DNA from: Bog-756 sp963813525
Lineage (GTDB): Bacteria; Actinomycetota; Acidimicrobiia; Acidimicrobiales; RAAP-2
Length of the DNA: 64,000 bases
Assembly (NCBI GenBank): GCA_963813525.1
Contig: CAWEZI010000005.1
Coordinates: 2,480,001 to 2,544,000 of the forward strand
Direction of reading: 5' to 3'
Both the position numbers and the translations under genes were made by a program. Below are positions 15,654 to 23,183 of the stretch, one piece after another; position 1 is the stretch's first letter, and each line of letters opens with the position of its first letter. The notes beneath the pieces are model-generated. The model was not told where the DNA came from, did no database searches, and worked only from the letters and a program-made list of their open reading frames with translations.

Positions 15654-16852
15654 GTCGAGTCGGCTGCCAGCCGGTTGGACCGAGCCACCCTCCCGTACCA
15701 GGCCGCACTGGGCTTGGCCGTTCGGACGAAGGTCTTCCGGTCCACCGCATGGAGACCGAGCTTGGGGCCATAGCCCATGTTCCATTCGAAGTTATCGAGG
15801 AGGCTCCACACGAAGAAGCCACGGACATCGATCCCCTCGGACATGCACTGGTGGACGTCGCGAAGCACAGAGTCCAGATACCGGATGCGCTCGACGTCGT
15901 CGTCGGTGGCGATCCCGCTCTCGGTGAGCAGCACGGGGAGCCCGGTAAAGGCGGCGGTGCGCCGGGCGCAGTGTGCGACTGCGCCCGGCCAGTTCTCGGT
16001 CCCCATCTGCGTCTGCGCCACCGATGGGTCGTCGGCCACGAGACCCTCCGGACCGAAATGCATCCGGGTGTAGGCCTGCACGCCGACGAAGTCGTCTCCT
16101 TCGGTAGCCCGAAGGAACGTGTCCTCGAGAATGTCCTCTGCCATGTCGCGGGTCGCCTCCCCTCCCTCGTCGGCCACGATCTCCGCCATGGAGAGGGTAA
16201 GGCCGACCGGATAGGCGCCGGGTCCCGAGCGGAGTGCCTCCACTGCCAACCGGTGGGCACGCACCATGGCCTTGTTGACGGCCAGGTGCCGTCCCAGGTC
16301 GTCCTTCACCCCCGGTGGGTAGTCGCCGACGGTGTAGCCCATGGCCCCTATGACGTTGGGCTCGTTGATGGTGCAGCCCCAACCGATCAGGTCGCCCAGA
16401 TGGGCCCCCGCCCGCTCCACAAAGCGGGCAAACATTTCGGGGGCGTCGGTGGCTTCGAAGCCGCCCCTCCTGGCCAACCACGAGGGAATGGTGAAGTGGT
16501 GGAAAGTCACCACCGGGACGATGCCTCGCTGGTGACACCCGGCACAGATCCGTCGGTAATAGTCGAGCGCCGCCAACGAAAACTCGCCCTCGACCGGCTG
16601 TATGCGGCTCCATTCGAGGGAGAAGCGGTAAGCGCCGAGGCCCATGTTGGCCACCAGGTCGAGATCCTCGGGCCAAAGGTGGAACGAGTCACACCCATCA
16701 CCGCTCGACTCGGCGCAGCCTGATCCGGGGGCGTGTTCGAAGTCCCACCAGTCGTTGTTGGTATTGCCGCCCTCGATCTGGTGGGCGGAGCCGGCTGCCC
16801 CCCACAGGAACCCTTGGTCAAAGTCGAGATCTTGATCGTCGCCGGGGCTCAT
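15650..16852 (-). CDS. Glycoside hydrolase family 1 (beta-glucosidase-like)
   Basis: 400 residues, a little short for GH1 (about 440-480). FLWGAAGSAHQIEGG at the N-terminus binds the substrate. The acid/base Glu164 is in TINEPN, and the nucleophile is in LLTESGIAT (TESG instead of the common TENG). FFVWSLLDNFEWNMGY is the aglycone-side loop. No signal peptide, so it is likely cytosolic and acts on imported beta-glycosides. Coupled downstream to the HemK-like gene. Confidence 0.92.
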   Translation of the reverse strand: MSPGDDQDLDFDQGFLWGAAGSAHQIEGGNTNNDWWDFEHAPGSGCAESSGDGCDSFHLWPEDLDLVANMGLGAYRFSLEWSRIQPVEGEFSLAALDYYRRICAGCHQRGIVPVVTFHHFTIPSWLARRGGFEATDAPEMFARFVERAGAHLGDLIGWGCTINEPNVIGAMGYTVGDYPPGVKDDLGRHLAVNKAMVRAHRLAVEALRSGPGAYPVGLTLSMAEIVADEGGEATRDMAEDILEDTFLRATEGDDFVGVQAYTRMHFGPEGLVADDPSVAQTQMGTENWPGAVAHCARRTAAFTGLPVLLTESGIATDDDVERIRYLDSVLRDVHQCMSEGIDVRGFFVWSLLDNFEWNMGYGPKLGLHAVDRKTFVRTAKPSAAWYGRVARSNRLAADST

Positions 16853-16947
16853 CTCCCGTCACCGTACCGACAACCCGTCGGCCATGCCGGTCGGGCGCGG
16901 GCGTGAGCACCCGTGTAGCCGCGAGGTACGGAGAGCGCCCAGCGGGC

Positions 16948-16993
16948 GCCAGGCCCGGGTTGAGTGTGTGGATCATCGTGACCCGGGCCTGGC
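16948..16993. terminator. Perfect 13-bp inverted repeat, strong hairpin
   Basis: GCCAGGCCCGGGT (16948-16960) and its exact complement ACCCGGGCCTGGC (16981-16993) enclose 20 nt. It lies between GH1, which starts at 16852 and reads leftward, and the small gene at 17144. No T-run follows on either strand, so it may be a rho-independent-like stop for incoming transcripts or part of a structured leader for 17144. Confidence 0.5.
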
Positions 16994-17143
16994 ACTCCTA
17001 GAAATCGGCAGTACAAGGAGCAATCTTGAGGACAAGGCACTCCCTCCCGGCACCGTTTTTTCGACTTTCTCTCAAGTCTCATCCCCGGCTGGTCGTTCTC
17101 ACGGAGAGGGCCGGAGGCGCAGCGCCGTTTCAGGAGAGATGAG

Positions 17144-17377
17144 ATGCATCGAGAAGACAACAAAGACGCTACCCAGGCCACTCGACGGGCGATGGTCACT
17201 GCGGCGGAGGCCCTCATTCGCGCCAAGGACCGGGCCATCACCCCACCCGACGGCCTCATCTCGCGTTCAGGAGGCCATGTCAGCGTGTTTTGCGCCACCT
17301 GCCAACGGTGGATCGACTGCTATGACGAAATTGCACCGGAGACGGCTCACGAGCGCCATCGCGCCCTGCTCCACTAA
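17144..17377 (+). CDS. Small CxxC protein, unknown
   Basis: 77 residues; AGGAG at 7 nt before the ATG. The helical N-terminus (KDATQATRRAMVTAAEALI) is followed by HVSVFCATCQRWIDCYDEI, with one CxxC plus a Cys and C-terminal histidines (HERHRALLH), so a single zinc site is possible. Ends 4 bp into the convergent HEPN-motif gene. No family recognised. It marks the start of the accessory region. Confidence 0.6.
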   Translation: MHREDNKDATQATRRAMVTAAEALIRAKDRAITPPDGLISRSGGHVSVFCATCQRWIDCYDEIAPETAHERHRALLH

Positions 17378-18000
17378 CCGTCGGCGACCGGCCGCTCGGA
17401 TCGACCTCGGTCCGTCTCATCGATCTTGAGCAGTACGGCCAAGCGAAATGCGGTCAACTGCTCCTCGCACGCAGCGATGTCCCGCGCCAGCTCTTCGAGC
17501 TCGGCCACGCCCCCGGGAAAGAGATCGGCGCGGGCCCCGCGCTTGGCCCGCTGGCTCATCACGTCCCACGCCGCCGGGGTCCCGTCGTCGGCGGTCAGCG
17601 ACCAGGCACTGTGGATCGCCTCGTTACGGCGCCGCCGGTACTTGTTTGCGCTCCGTCGCCAGCTCTTGAAGGTGGCCAGTTCCTCGGTCGTGGTCTCTCC
17701 GTAGGCGACCAGCAGAGACTCGATGGTCTCCCAGACATTCTCGACCCGCTGCCCGGCCACCACCGCCCGGGCCAGTGTCTCGTCGCGGCTCCCGACCAAT
17801 CCCATCAGCACGATGCCCGATGCGATCTCGATGAGCGACCAGTTGGCGGCGATCCGACCCAACGCCCGGTGGAGAACATCCTCCTCTGGGGTGCCGACTC
17901 GCTCACCTGACTCGGGTACGGTCGACCGTCTCTTGCCTGAAAAGCGAAGGATCCGCCCCTCGCCGGTGAAAGGCAGCATGCTCCGCATCTGCCGCCTCAT
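17374..18000 (-). CDS. HEPN-motif all-helical protein
   Basis: 208 residues from the ATG at 18000 (GAGG 8 nt upstream; ATGs at 17988 and 17979 are alternatives). The predicted fold is all-helical: AANWSLIEIASGIVLMGLVG, then WETIESLLVAYGE, then NKYRRRRNEAIHSAW. Arg125-Asn-Glu-Ala-Ile-His130 fits the R-x4-6-H catalytic motif of HEPN ribonucleases, with the polar residue after Arg typical of active members. HEPN proteins act as toxins or defence RNases, but also as inactive binding modules. No obvious partner antitoxin; the convergent CxxC protein is the nearest candidate. Confidence 0.6.
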   Translation of the reverse strand: MRRQMRSMLPFTGEGRILRFSGKRRSTVPESGERVGTPEEDVLHRALGRIAANWSLIEIASGIVLMGLVGSRDETLARAVVAGQRVENVWETIESLLVAYGETTTEELATFKSWRRSANKYRRRRNEAIHSAWSLTADDGTPAAWDVMSQRAKRGARADLFPGGVAELEELARDIAACEEQLTAFRLAVLLKIDETDRGRSERPVADG

Positions 18001-18565
18001 GGACGCGCCCTCGACAGGGACGGTGGCCTCATGCCTGTCCTGTCCTGGCTGAGGAGGCACCACCACACCAACGGTGAAGTGGACTCTGGTGTTGCCGAGC
18101 CTGGTCGATTCCCAAAAACTAGCGGTTGGCGGACGGGCCGGCCTCGGCCAGTAGTACCGAAGCGCTGCTCACCTCCTGTCGCCAGACCTGTGATGAACCG
18201 CTTCTGCGAGAGCGGCGCCCCGTCCTGGCGGCTTGGGCCAACTGGGCAAGGCCCAGCACGCTGACCGCCGGCATAGGACGACTGGGGTCGAGGAGATTGG
18301 CGGCGTTCACCGGAGGGGCGACCGGGTCGGAGCTCCCGGACGGCGACCGCGTGCGCGCTCTGTGTCCCACAACTCTCACCTTACCCATCGTCGGTCGGAC
18401 GGAGCACAGCCTGGCTGCGGCCCTGGTCGATGACCCGAGGAACGTTGGCGGCGCCACTTGATTGACGTCGTCGTGGTCGACTGGAAAGCTTTCTCCTGGT
18501 GGGTTCGGTCCTGCGGTGGAGTCGATTGCCGGACTGAGACAGACCCACTGTGGAACGAGAGAGCA
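18001..18565. other. No confident gene
   Basis: Both strands have open frames here but neither is convincing. A minus-strand frame 18119-18388 could encode an 89-residue Ser/Arg-rich protein without a ribosome site, and a plus-strand frame covers 18126-18461. The stretch 18566-18594 carries TTGACA and an AT-rich segment that may be the promoter of the next gene. Confidence 0.4.
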
Positions 18566-18614
18566 TTGACACTTCAACCGTGGAGTGAAATGCATAGCCA
18601 AGGGGGTCTTGCCC

Positions 18615-19151
18615 GTGAGAATGCGCCTAGTTTCAGCTCTAGTTGTCGTCGCTGCAATTGTCCCCGTCTCGGCCACACTGGCGGCGGGCCCAGCCGCAGC
18701 AGCCAAGCCGAAGCCATCCATAACCTGCACCCTCACCGGTACGGCGACAATCTCTCCCGGGGTGAGCAACACCCCTGCCAAGCAAACTCTCACCGTCACC
18801 ACCAGCTTGTCAGGCTGCACGCACAGCAGCGTTGCCGGAATCACGAGCAGCGGTTCGAACACGACCGTGTCAACCGGCAAGAAGGCGGAGACCTGCGCCG
18901 ACCTCGCCAAGAAGAGCGCGCCGGTAAAGACGGTGAACACCATTGATTGGAACAACGGCGACACGTCGGTCGATAGCTACTCGACGACACTCGACGCAGG
19001 CAGCGCCACCGTCAAGGGAAAGATCACCAGTGGCACATTCGACAAGGGCAAGGTCGCCGCATCGGTGAGCTATACGCCTGGTGCAGGTCAGAACTGCGTT
19101 TCGATACCCCTGACCAGTGCCACTCTTTCCGGCACCTACACGATCTCGTAA
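18615..19151 (+). CDS. Secreted protein, paralogue of the one at 23.2-23.8 kb
   Basis: 178 residues. I start at GTG 18615, which is 7 nt after AGGGGGT; ATG 18621 is the alternative. A Sec signal peptide (LVSALVVVAAIVPVSATLAA, cleavage after AAA) precedes a beta-rich domain beginning KPSITCTLTGTATISPG and ending SATLSGTYTIS, with paired cysteines. It shares the layout C-x-ITGTGT, a Cys around 30 residues later, and a terminal SGTY/TGSF strand with the protein at 23184-23816. TTGACA at 18566 may be its -35. A hairpin terminator follows. Function unknown. Confidence 0.75.
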   Translation: MRMRLVSALVVVAAIVPVSATLAAGPAAAAKPKPSITCTLTGTATISPGVSNTPAKQTLTVTTSLSGCTHSSVAGITSSGSNTTVSTGKKAETCADLAKKSAPVKTVNTIDWNNGDTSVDSYSTTLDAGSATVKGKITSGTFDKGKVAASVSYTPGAGQNCVSIPLTSATLSGTYTIS

Positions 19152-19309
19152 CTCGGCACCACACGAAGGTGGGGATGGGATAGGCGCATCAGCGACGGTA
19201 CGCGTTTGGGCTCGGAGGGTCTCGCTATCCAACAGAATCCACAATTCTGACGATGGCGGTTGCGCGACCGACCAAGGCAGGATGGGTGAGGGGGGGCAAC
19301 CTGCCGACA

Positions 19310-19349
19310 ACACGACGGACCCCGGCGATCGTCCGGGGTGCCGTCGTGT
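19310..19349. terminator. Hairpin terminator, probably bidirectional
   Basis: ACACGACGG-a-CCCCGG, a 7-nt loop, CCGGGG-tg-CCGTCGTGT: a 15-bp interrupted stem with TTAAG on the plus side. It lies between the convergent secreted-protein and sulfotransferase-like genes. Confidence 0.65.
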
Positions 19350-19435
19350 TAAGCCGGTCGGCCGGGCTCAGCCTGAGTCAGGAAGTGAAGCTCCGAAGGA
19401 GATGCCACTCCTCTCCGGAGCCCGCCGATCGGTCC

Positions 19436-20209
19436 TCAACGAGCAGGAGGGCGGGGAGACGAAACTAGACGCCTGGCCGTGGCCGACACGCGCTTCAGGT
19501 GGAAGGGCAACCGCTCTCCGACGCTGGTCGCTCGTGATGCCGTGTTGGCCGTAACGCCCTCCCACGAGGGAAGCCCGACGGGGTCGATCGAGAGGGCACT
19601 CAGCACCGCTGGAATCGTCGAGTCCAACTGGGCCATGGCCTCTTCGTAGCTGAAGTCGACGACGTTGTCGTCGCCGAGCACGCTTCGCCACACCGACAGC
19701 ATCTCTTCCCACCGCACGAGCCAGGTGTCGGCCCCGACGTAGTAGTGGGAGGTTCGGTAGGGGCTGGGCGCAATGTTCCGCACCCACATCTCCCGCCGGA
19801 ACGAGTCGAGGAAGCTCTGCTTGTCGCGGAGACAGACCGCTACTCGAACGGCGCGGGGGCGCAATAGCTCGCACAGTGCACTGACCTCGTCCTCATAGCG
19901 CAACAGGGAAAGGGCCTCTGCAGAAATCAGGAGCTCCTCGGCCGGGTCGGCCACCCGTCGGGAGATATGCTCCACGGTCTCCTCTCGCCATTCGTCGAGG
20001 CACCATTCCGGTACACGGCGTTGGGCAGCAATCGTTCGGTTTCGTCGTATGCAGAGCAGGGCGAATTCGATGTGGCTGGCCAGGTAGCGACCGTCGTACA
20101 CCCGGACGCCCCGCAAATTGAGAAGTGCAGCGCGATGGCGTTCCGTCCATTGCTGGAAGGCAGTCGTACCTGTTCTGTGTGTCCCTATATGCACCAGTGC
20201 CGTTGACAC
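19436..20209 (-). CDS. Sulfotransferase-like P-loop protein
   Basis: 257 residues from the GTG at 20209; an in-frame GTG at 20269 would add 20 residues. LVHIGTHRTGTTAFQQW near the N-terminus matches the PAPS-binding 5-prime-phosphosulfate loop of sulfotransferases. The mid-region AVRVAVCLRDKQSFLDSF fits the 3-prime-phosphate-binding part (R and S). No signal peptide or transmembrane helix. Typical targets are glycans or lipids. It stands alone between a terminator and a small ORF, in a region with other transferred genes. Confidence 0.75.
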   Translation of the reverse strand: MSTALVHIGTHRTGTTAFQQWTERHRAALLNLRGVRVYDGRYLASHIEFALLCIRRNRTIAAQRRVPEWCLDEWREETVEHISRRVADPAEELLISAEALSLLRYEDEVSALCELLRPRAVRVAVCLRDKQSFLDSFRREMWVRNIAPSPYRTSHYYVGADTWLVRWEEMLSVWRSVLGDDNVVDFSYEEAMAQLDSTIPAVLSALSIDPVGLPSWEGVTANTASRATSVGERLPFHLKRVSATARRLVSSPRPPAR

Positions 20210-20327
20210 TGCACACCCGTCCTCGCACGCAGCAGCGCCGCCCGGTTGGGGGCGCTGTCGGGCTTCCACTCGGTGCGTTTCTTACCAAGGCCACCTTGGA
20301 TGCACCTTGGAATCAGGAGGATTTGTC

Positions 20328-20420
20328 TTGACTTTGATCGTGCAAGCTTGGAATGCGCTGAGTGCTTGCGTGCAGAACTTGTTGGGTGACGCCGGCTCGA
20401 TCGACGACTTCGGTGGATGA
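20328..20420 (+). CDS. Small peptide ORF (30 aa)
   Basis: TTG start 7 nt after a strong AGGAGG ribosome site (20315-20320). The peptide runs MTLIVQAWNALSACV, QNLLGDAGSIDDFGG: an amphipathic, largely hydrophobic half followed by an acidic tail ending Gly-Gly. It is too short for normal gene calling. Two direct copies of CACCTTGGA lie just upstream (20292 and 20303). It could be a peptide toxin, signal or modified-peptide precursor; none is demonstrated, and no maturation enzyme is adjacent. Confidence 0.45.
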   Translation: MTLIVQAWNALSACVQNLLGDAGSIDDFGG

Positions 20421-20498
20421 CGACGACCGCACCGCTCACACCGCGGTCGACACGCCGGGCCATCTGCGAGCCCCGCTCTCGGATCTCTGACCGACATC

Positions 20499-20596
20499 TT
20501 TAACCTGTCAAGATGGGTTTCCAACAACCGCTGGTGGCTCTAAACCGACCTCATCGGAGGAGGTCCTGCAGAGTTTTGGTGACGGATCTGGTGTCA
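20499..20596. repeat. Diverged direct repeat A, copy 1
   Basis: Begins TTTAACCTGTCAAGATGGG and ends near GGTCCTGCAGAGTTTTGG with two GGTG(A/T)C blocks. It matches copy 2 at 22054-22155 in order and spacing, with scattered mismatches. Confidence 0.6.
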
Positions 20597-20646
20597 GCCC
20601 GACCGCCATAAGAACCCATCCGACGATAACTCAAAGGACTGATTGC

Positions 20647-20880
20647 TCAGTCAGCCCCTTCCTCTTCGATTTGGTCTTCTGGAGGCCCGGGATAAGGAGG
20701 CTGCTTCACGCCGCCGTACCCAGCTCCGGGTTGCCCATCGGCGGGATGCTGAGTGGCGTCGAGAACCCGTTCGCACTCCTCCATCGTGTCTGGGTCTCCC
20801 CCGTCCTCGGCATGGGCATCGAAGTAGTCACGGGCCTCGCCGACAGTCGGTAGCCGCTTCTCACGCTGCCAAATAGTCAT
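20647..20880 (-). CDS. Small acidic hypothetical protein
   Basis: 77 residues, start MTIWQREKRLPTVGEARD, then EDGGDPDTMEECERVLDA and a Gly/Pro-rich acidic tail. TACGGT lies 8 nt before the ATG, consistent with a leaderless transcript. No family recognised; size and context suit a mobile-element gene. Confidence 0.5.
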   Translation of the reverse strand: MTIWQREKRLPTVGEARDYFDAHAEDGGDPDTMEECERVLDATQHPADGQPGAGYGGVKQPPYPGPPEDQIEEEGAD

Positions 20881-20969
20881 GGCCGGCCACCGTAGCCCCA
20901 GAAATCCGCCTGGTCACTGGCACTCTGCCCAGGAGCACCCGGCTGCCTTCCCGCTGGCTCGGCTGGAGG

Positions 20970-21205
20970 TTAGGTGCCGGGGAGGTCGCCTACTCCACCG
21001 AACTCCAGGGATCGGTAGACGGCCATCCGGCGCTCCGCTTTGTCGATGTTCTCACGGAGCTTTTCCAACACCTCAGGTGGGAGTGGTCAGGAGGTACGCC
21101 TGGGTCAGTTCCCAGATCTCAGATCTCCTCCCGGGTCGCGCCCTGCGGGAACGTGCCGTGGATCGTTTCGATCAGGTCGTCGAGCTGTTCATCGCTCAGC
21201 GGCAC
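20970..21205 (-). pseudogene. Frameshifted small helical gene
   Basis: Reading from GTG 21205, PLSDEQLDDLIETIHGTF and GATREEI end at a TGA created by a tandem duplication of 7 bp (CAGATCT twice, 21113-21126). Removing one copy restores EEIWELTQAYLLTTPT. A second shift then leads into PEVLEKLRENIDKAERRM and a proper stop at 20970. Both frames have clear coding character. It overlaps the end of the gene at 21189-21404, so it was the third gene of a small operon. Confidence 0.6.
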
Positions 21206-21404
21206 GACGGCCGTCCGGGATGGTCATGGCTTCCTCGGCATGCTCGTCGCAGGCGTCCACTTGCCACCGTTTGCCTTTCCTGTCGACGAAGGTGCTGTGA
21301 CGGGTCACAGGGTCGGGGCAGTGCCTGGCGTGACCCACGCCGTTGTGGACGAACCGGAAGCATTGGCCCGGCTGGACACTGAAGGCTTCGGAATAGTGAG
21401 CCAT
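21189..21404 (-). CDS. Small His/Cys-rich protein, intact member of a local three-copy family
   Basis: 71 residues: MAHYSEAFSVQPGQCFRF, then VHNGVGHARHCPDPVTRH, then TFVDRKGKRWQVDACDEH. Cysteines and histidines recur as C-x5-HNGVGHxxHC and DACDxHA, which suggests metal binding. Two damaged copies lie at 22880-23100 and 26761-26835. TTAGGT precedes the ATG at 4 nt. Typical of small proteins on actinobacterial integrative elements; function unknown. Confidence 0.65.
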   Translation of the reverse strand: MAHYSEAFSVQPGQCFRFVHNGVGHARHCPDPVTRHSTFVDRKGKRWQVDACDEHAEEAMTIPDGRRAAER

Positions 21405-21414
21405 TGACCTAACC

Positions 21415-21804
21415 CTACCGGTCGTGAAGTTCTGCGAGCCGTCTGTGGTACTCGGGACTCTGTCGGGCGGACCACATGACACACAGGCTCCACAGATCCG
21501 CCGAGCCGGCACTGGAGAAGACACCTTCCGCACAGAGTACGGTGCGCCACTCCTGCTGCACTGTTTCAGTGTCCACCACTGAGTCCTCCAGCTCGATTGC
21601 CCCATGGCCACCACTGTGCCCGGGGACGACGCGGATGTGCCCGGGGACGACGCGGAGCCTCGCTGGTGCCGCCCTCACGGGGGGAACTGAGAGCGACACC
21701 ACGGCGAAGGCAGGTTCCGCCCAAGGGTCTACGAGCCTGAGGCCGCTTCGGTCCGATGCCGGGCCGGGAGCAGGTGGCGGAACCCGCTCGACCGGCCCGG
21801 ACAT
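21415..21804 (-). CDS. Hypothetical protein upstream of the His/Cys-rich gene
   Basis: About 129 residues from ATG 21804 (TTG 21822 is possible). The N-terminal GPVERVPPPAPGPAS is shared with the fragment at 23930-24103. The C-terminal half (VQQEWRTVLCAEGVFSSAGS, ADLWSLCVMWSARQSPEYHR) looks helical and coding. It ends 10 bp before the His/Cys-rich gene, in the same operon. Confidence 0.45.
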   Translation of the reverse strand: MSGPVERVPPPAPGPASDRSGLRLVDPWAEPAFAVVSLSVPPVRAAPARLRVVPGHIRVVPGHSGGHGAIELEDSVVDTETVQQEWRTVLCAEGVFSSAGSADLWSLCVMWSARQSPEYHRRLAELHDR

Positions 21805-21927
21805 GAGAGTTCTACCAGCCAAACGTTTGTTGCAGAGTGATTCCGGGCATTGCTACGACCGCAGGTACCTGGTTCGCGGTCATAGGGACGTTGGCGGAAG
21901 GTGGCCCGGCCGGGTACTTGCTGTCGA

Positions 21928-22012
21928 GTTGTCACCACACCCGGATAACGCTCTGACCTGCACTACAGTGGTCGGGCTGCCGGGATTTTGAACCCGGGAC
22001 CTCTTGACCCCC
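21928..22012. repeat. Direct repeat B copy 1 with the 3' half of tRNA-Pro
   Basis: About 85 bp matching 25064-25147, with one extra T in the T-loop (GGATTTTGAACC). It contains CCA, acceptor strand, T-arm and anticodon 3' side of tRNA-Pro(GGG), then stops at GACCCCCA. The rest of the tRNA is missing. It is an attachment-site-like duplication. Confidence 0.8.
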
Positions 22013-22053
22013 AAGCCATAGCGAGTTAAGAGGACTAGACCGGTTCAGAGGGG

Positions 22054-22155
22054 TTTAACCTGGTCAGGTTGGGTTTCTGGCGGTCGCCTATCAGGTCGAA
22101 AACGGTCCAGTCCGGGGGGGTCCTGGGGAGTTTTGGTGACAAATGTGGTGACAAG
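22054..22155. repeat. Diverged direct repeat A, copy 2
   Basis: TTTAACCTGGTCAGGTTGGG through GGTCCTGGGGAGTTTTGG and GGTGACAAATGTGGTGACAAG. Corresponds to 20499-20596; the last 25 bp recur at 25026-25050. Confidence 0.6.
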
Positions 22156-22214
22156 TTCGGGCACGGTCAGGCGTTCTGTTCCGGTTCGCGTCCGGGCCGA
22201 TATACCTTGGAATC

Positions 22215-22448
22215 GTGGCCTACACTCCGCCCCCAACGTCCGTGCCGCCAGATCAACACGATTGCAAGTTCGGCCGCCACGGCTTGGCATTGTGCGCAGT
22301 TCCCGACGCCGGGCGGCGAATGGTCAGTACCCTGTTGGCCACCGTCTTGTTGGTCATCGTAACTGCAGTATGCGGCGTCCTTCTGTTCCTCCAGGGCCGA
22401 AGGAAGGAGACATCGGCAAAGCTCTTCATGCCGGCCTCGGTGGTCTGA
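22215..22448 (+). CDS. Small single-pass membrane protein
   Basis: 77 residues from GTG 22215, with TATACC 8 nt upstream. A Pro-rich head with DQHDCKFGRHGLALC is followed by one strong transmembrane helix (STLLATVLLVIVTAVCGVLL) and a basic stop-transfer. Unknown function. The next frame continues with another helix 5 bp later, so the two could be one frameshifted gene. Confidence 0.45.
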   Translation: MAYTPPPTSVPPDQHDCKFGRHGLALCAVPDAGRRMVSTLLATVLLVIVTAVCGVLLFLQGRRKETSAKLFMPASVV

Positions 22449-22453
22449 TCGGT

Positions 22454-22876
22454 TTGGTGATCGTCCTGTTCCTATATTCGGTGATCGGCCTCCTGCCTAA
22501 TTCGAGAATGAGGCATTGGACGGCCAAGTCCGAATCGCAGCCGGATGGCAAGACGACGAACTGGATCGTCAGTCAGCACTGGCATACGGTCACGAATCTG
22601 CACCTTCGAATCACGGGGCCGGGCGGAGTCGACCTGGAGGAGGAGATCCCTTCTGGAAATCGAATCGCAACCCCAGGCTCCCGCATCGGTCAGGTTGACT
22701 TCGGCGCTGTGATCGGATCAGAGCCAGCTCCTCGCACATACAAATGTCGCTGGCGGACTGAAGCGGCGCCGGGAAAATACATCGCCTTGGCGGTAGCGGA
22801 TTGGACTGTAAAAAAGAGCGCCAAGGAAGAGCGGACGGCGGCTGGAACCGCTCCCAGCATCAGCACCACGCCCTAA
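22454..22876 (+). CDS. Membrane-anchored hypothetical protein
   Basis: About 140 residues if started at TTG 22454 or GTG 22457; the true start is unclear. An N-terminal helix (LVIVLFLYSVIGLLP) precedes a soluble beta-rich domain (NWIVSQHWHTVTNLHLRITG, then RTYKCRWRTEAAPGKYIALA). Base composition is lower in G+C than the flanking core genes. No family recognised. Confidence 0.4.
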   Translation: MVIVLFLYSVIGLLPNSRMRHWTAKSESQPDGKTTNWIVSQHWHTVTNLHLRITGPGGVDLEEEIPSGNRIATPGSRIGQVDFGAVIGSEPAPRTYKCRWRTEAAPGKYIALAVADWTVKKSAKEERTAAGTAPSISTTP

Positions 22877-22879
22877 CCA

Positions 22880-23100
22880 CTAGACGGTCCCGATGCTGGG
22901 CCGGTCGTCAGTCTGGACGGTCGATTCCTCGGCGTGATTGTCGCAGGCGTCCACTGCCCCCACCGTTTGCCCTTCCCGTCGACGAAAGTGCCGTGGCGGG
23001 TGACGGGCTCGGGGCAGTGCTTGGCGTGACCCACCCCGTTGTGGATGAAGCGGAAGCACTCGCCGCGCTGGACGCTGAAGGCTTCGGCGTAGTGGGCCAC
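22880..23100 (-). pseudogene. Frameshifted second copy of the His/Cys-rich gene
   Basis: From GTG 23100: AHYAEAFSVQRGECFRF, IHNGVGHAKHCPEPVTRH and FVDGKGKRW are clear. One extra G in GGTGGGGGCA shifts the frame; the other frame then reads VDACDNHAEESTVQ to a TAG at 22880. Highly similar to 21189-21404. Confidence 0.65.
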
Positions 23101-23183
23101 GATGCCGAGGCTATCCGGGTTCGCGAAACGACGGCCCCGGAGGGCCGCCGATCGCAGTACGGATGTGATCGCCTGTCGTCCCG

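Noticed and set aside
18119..18964. 281-codon minus-strand frame
   Set aside because: Mostly antisense to the secreted protein; only the part 18119-18388 could be real and it lacks a ribosome site.
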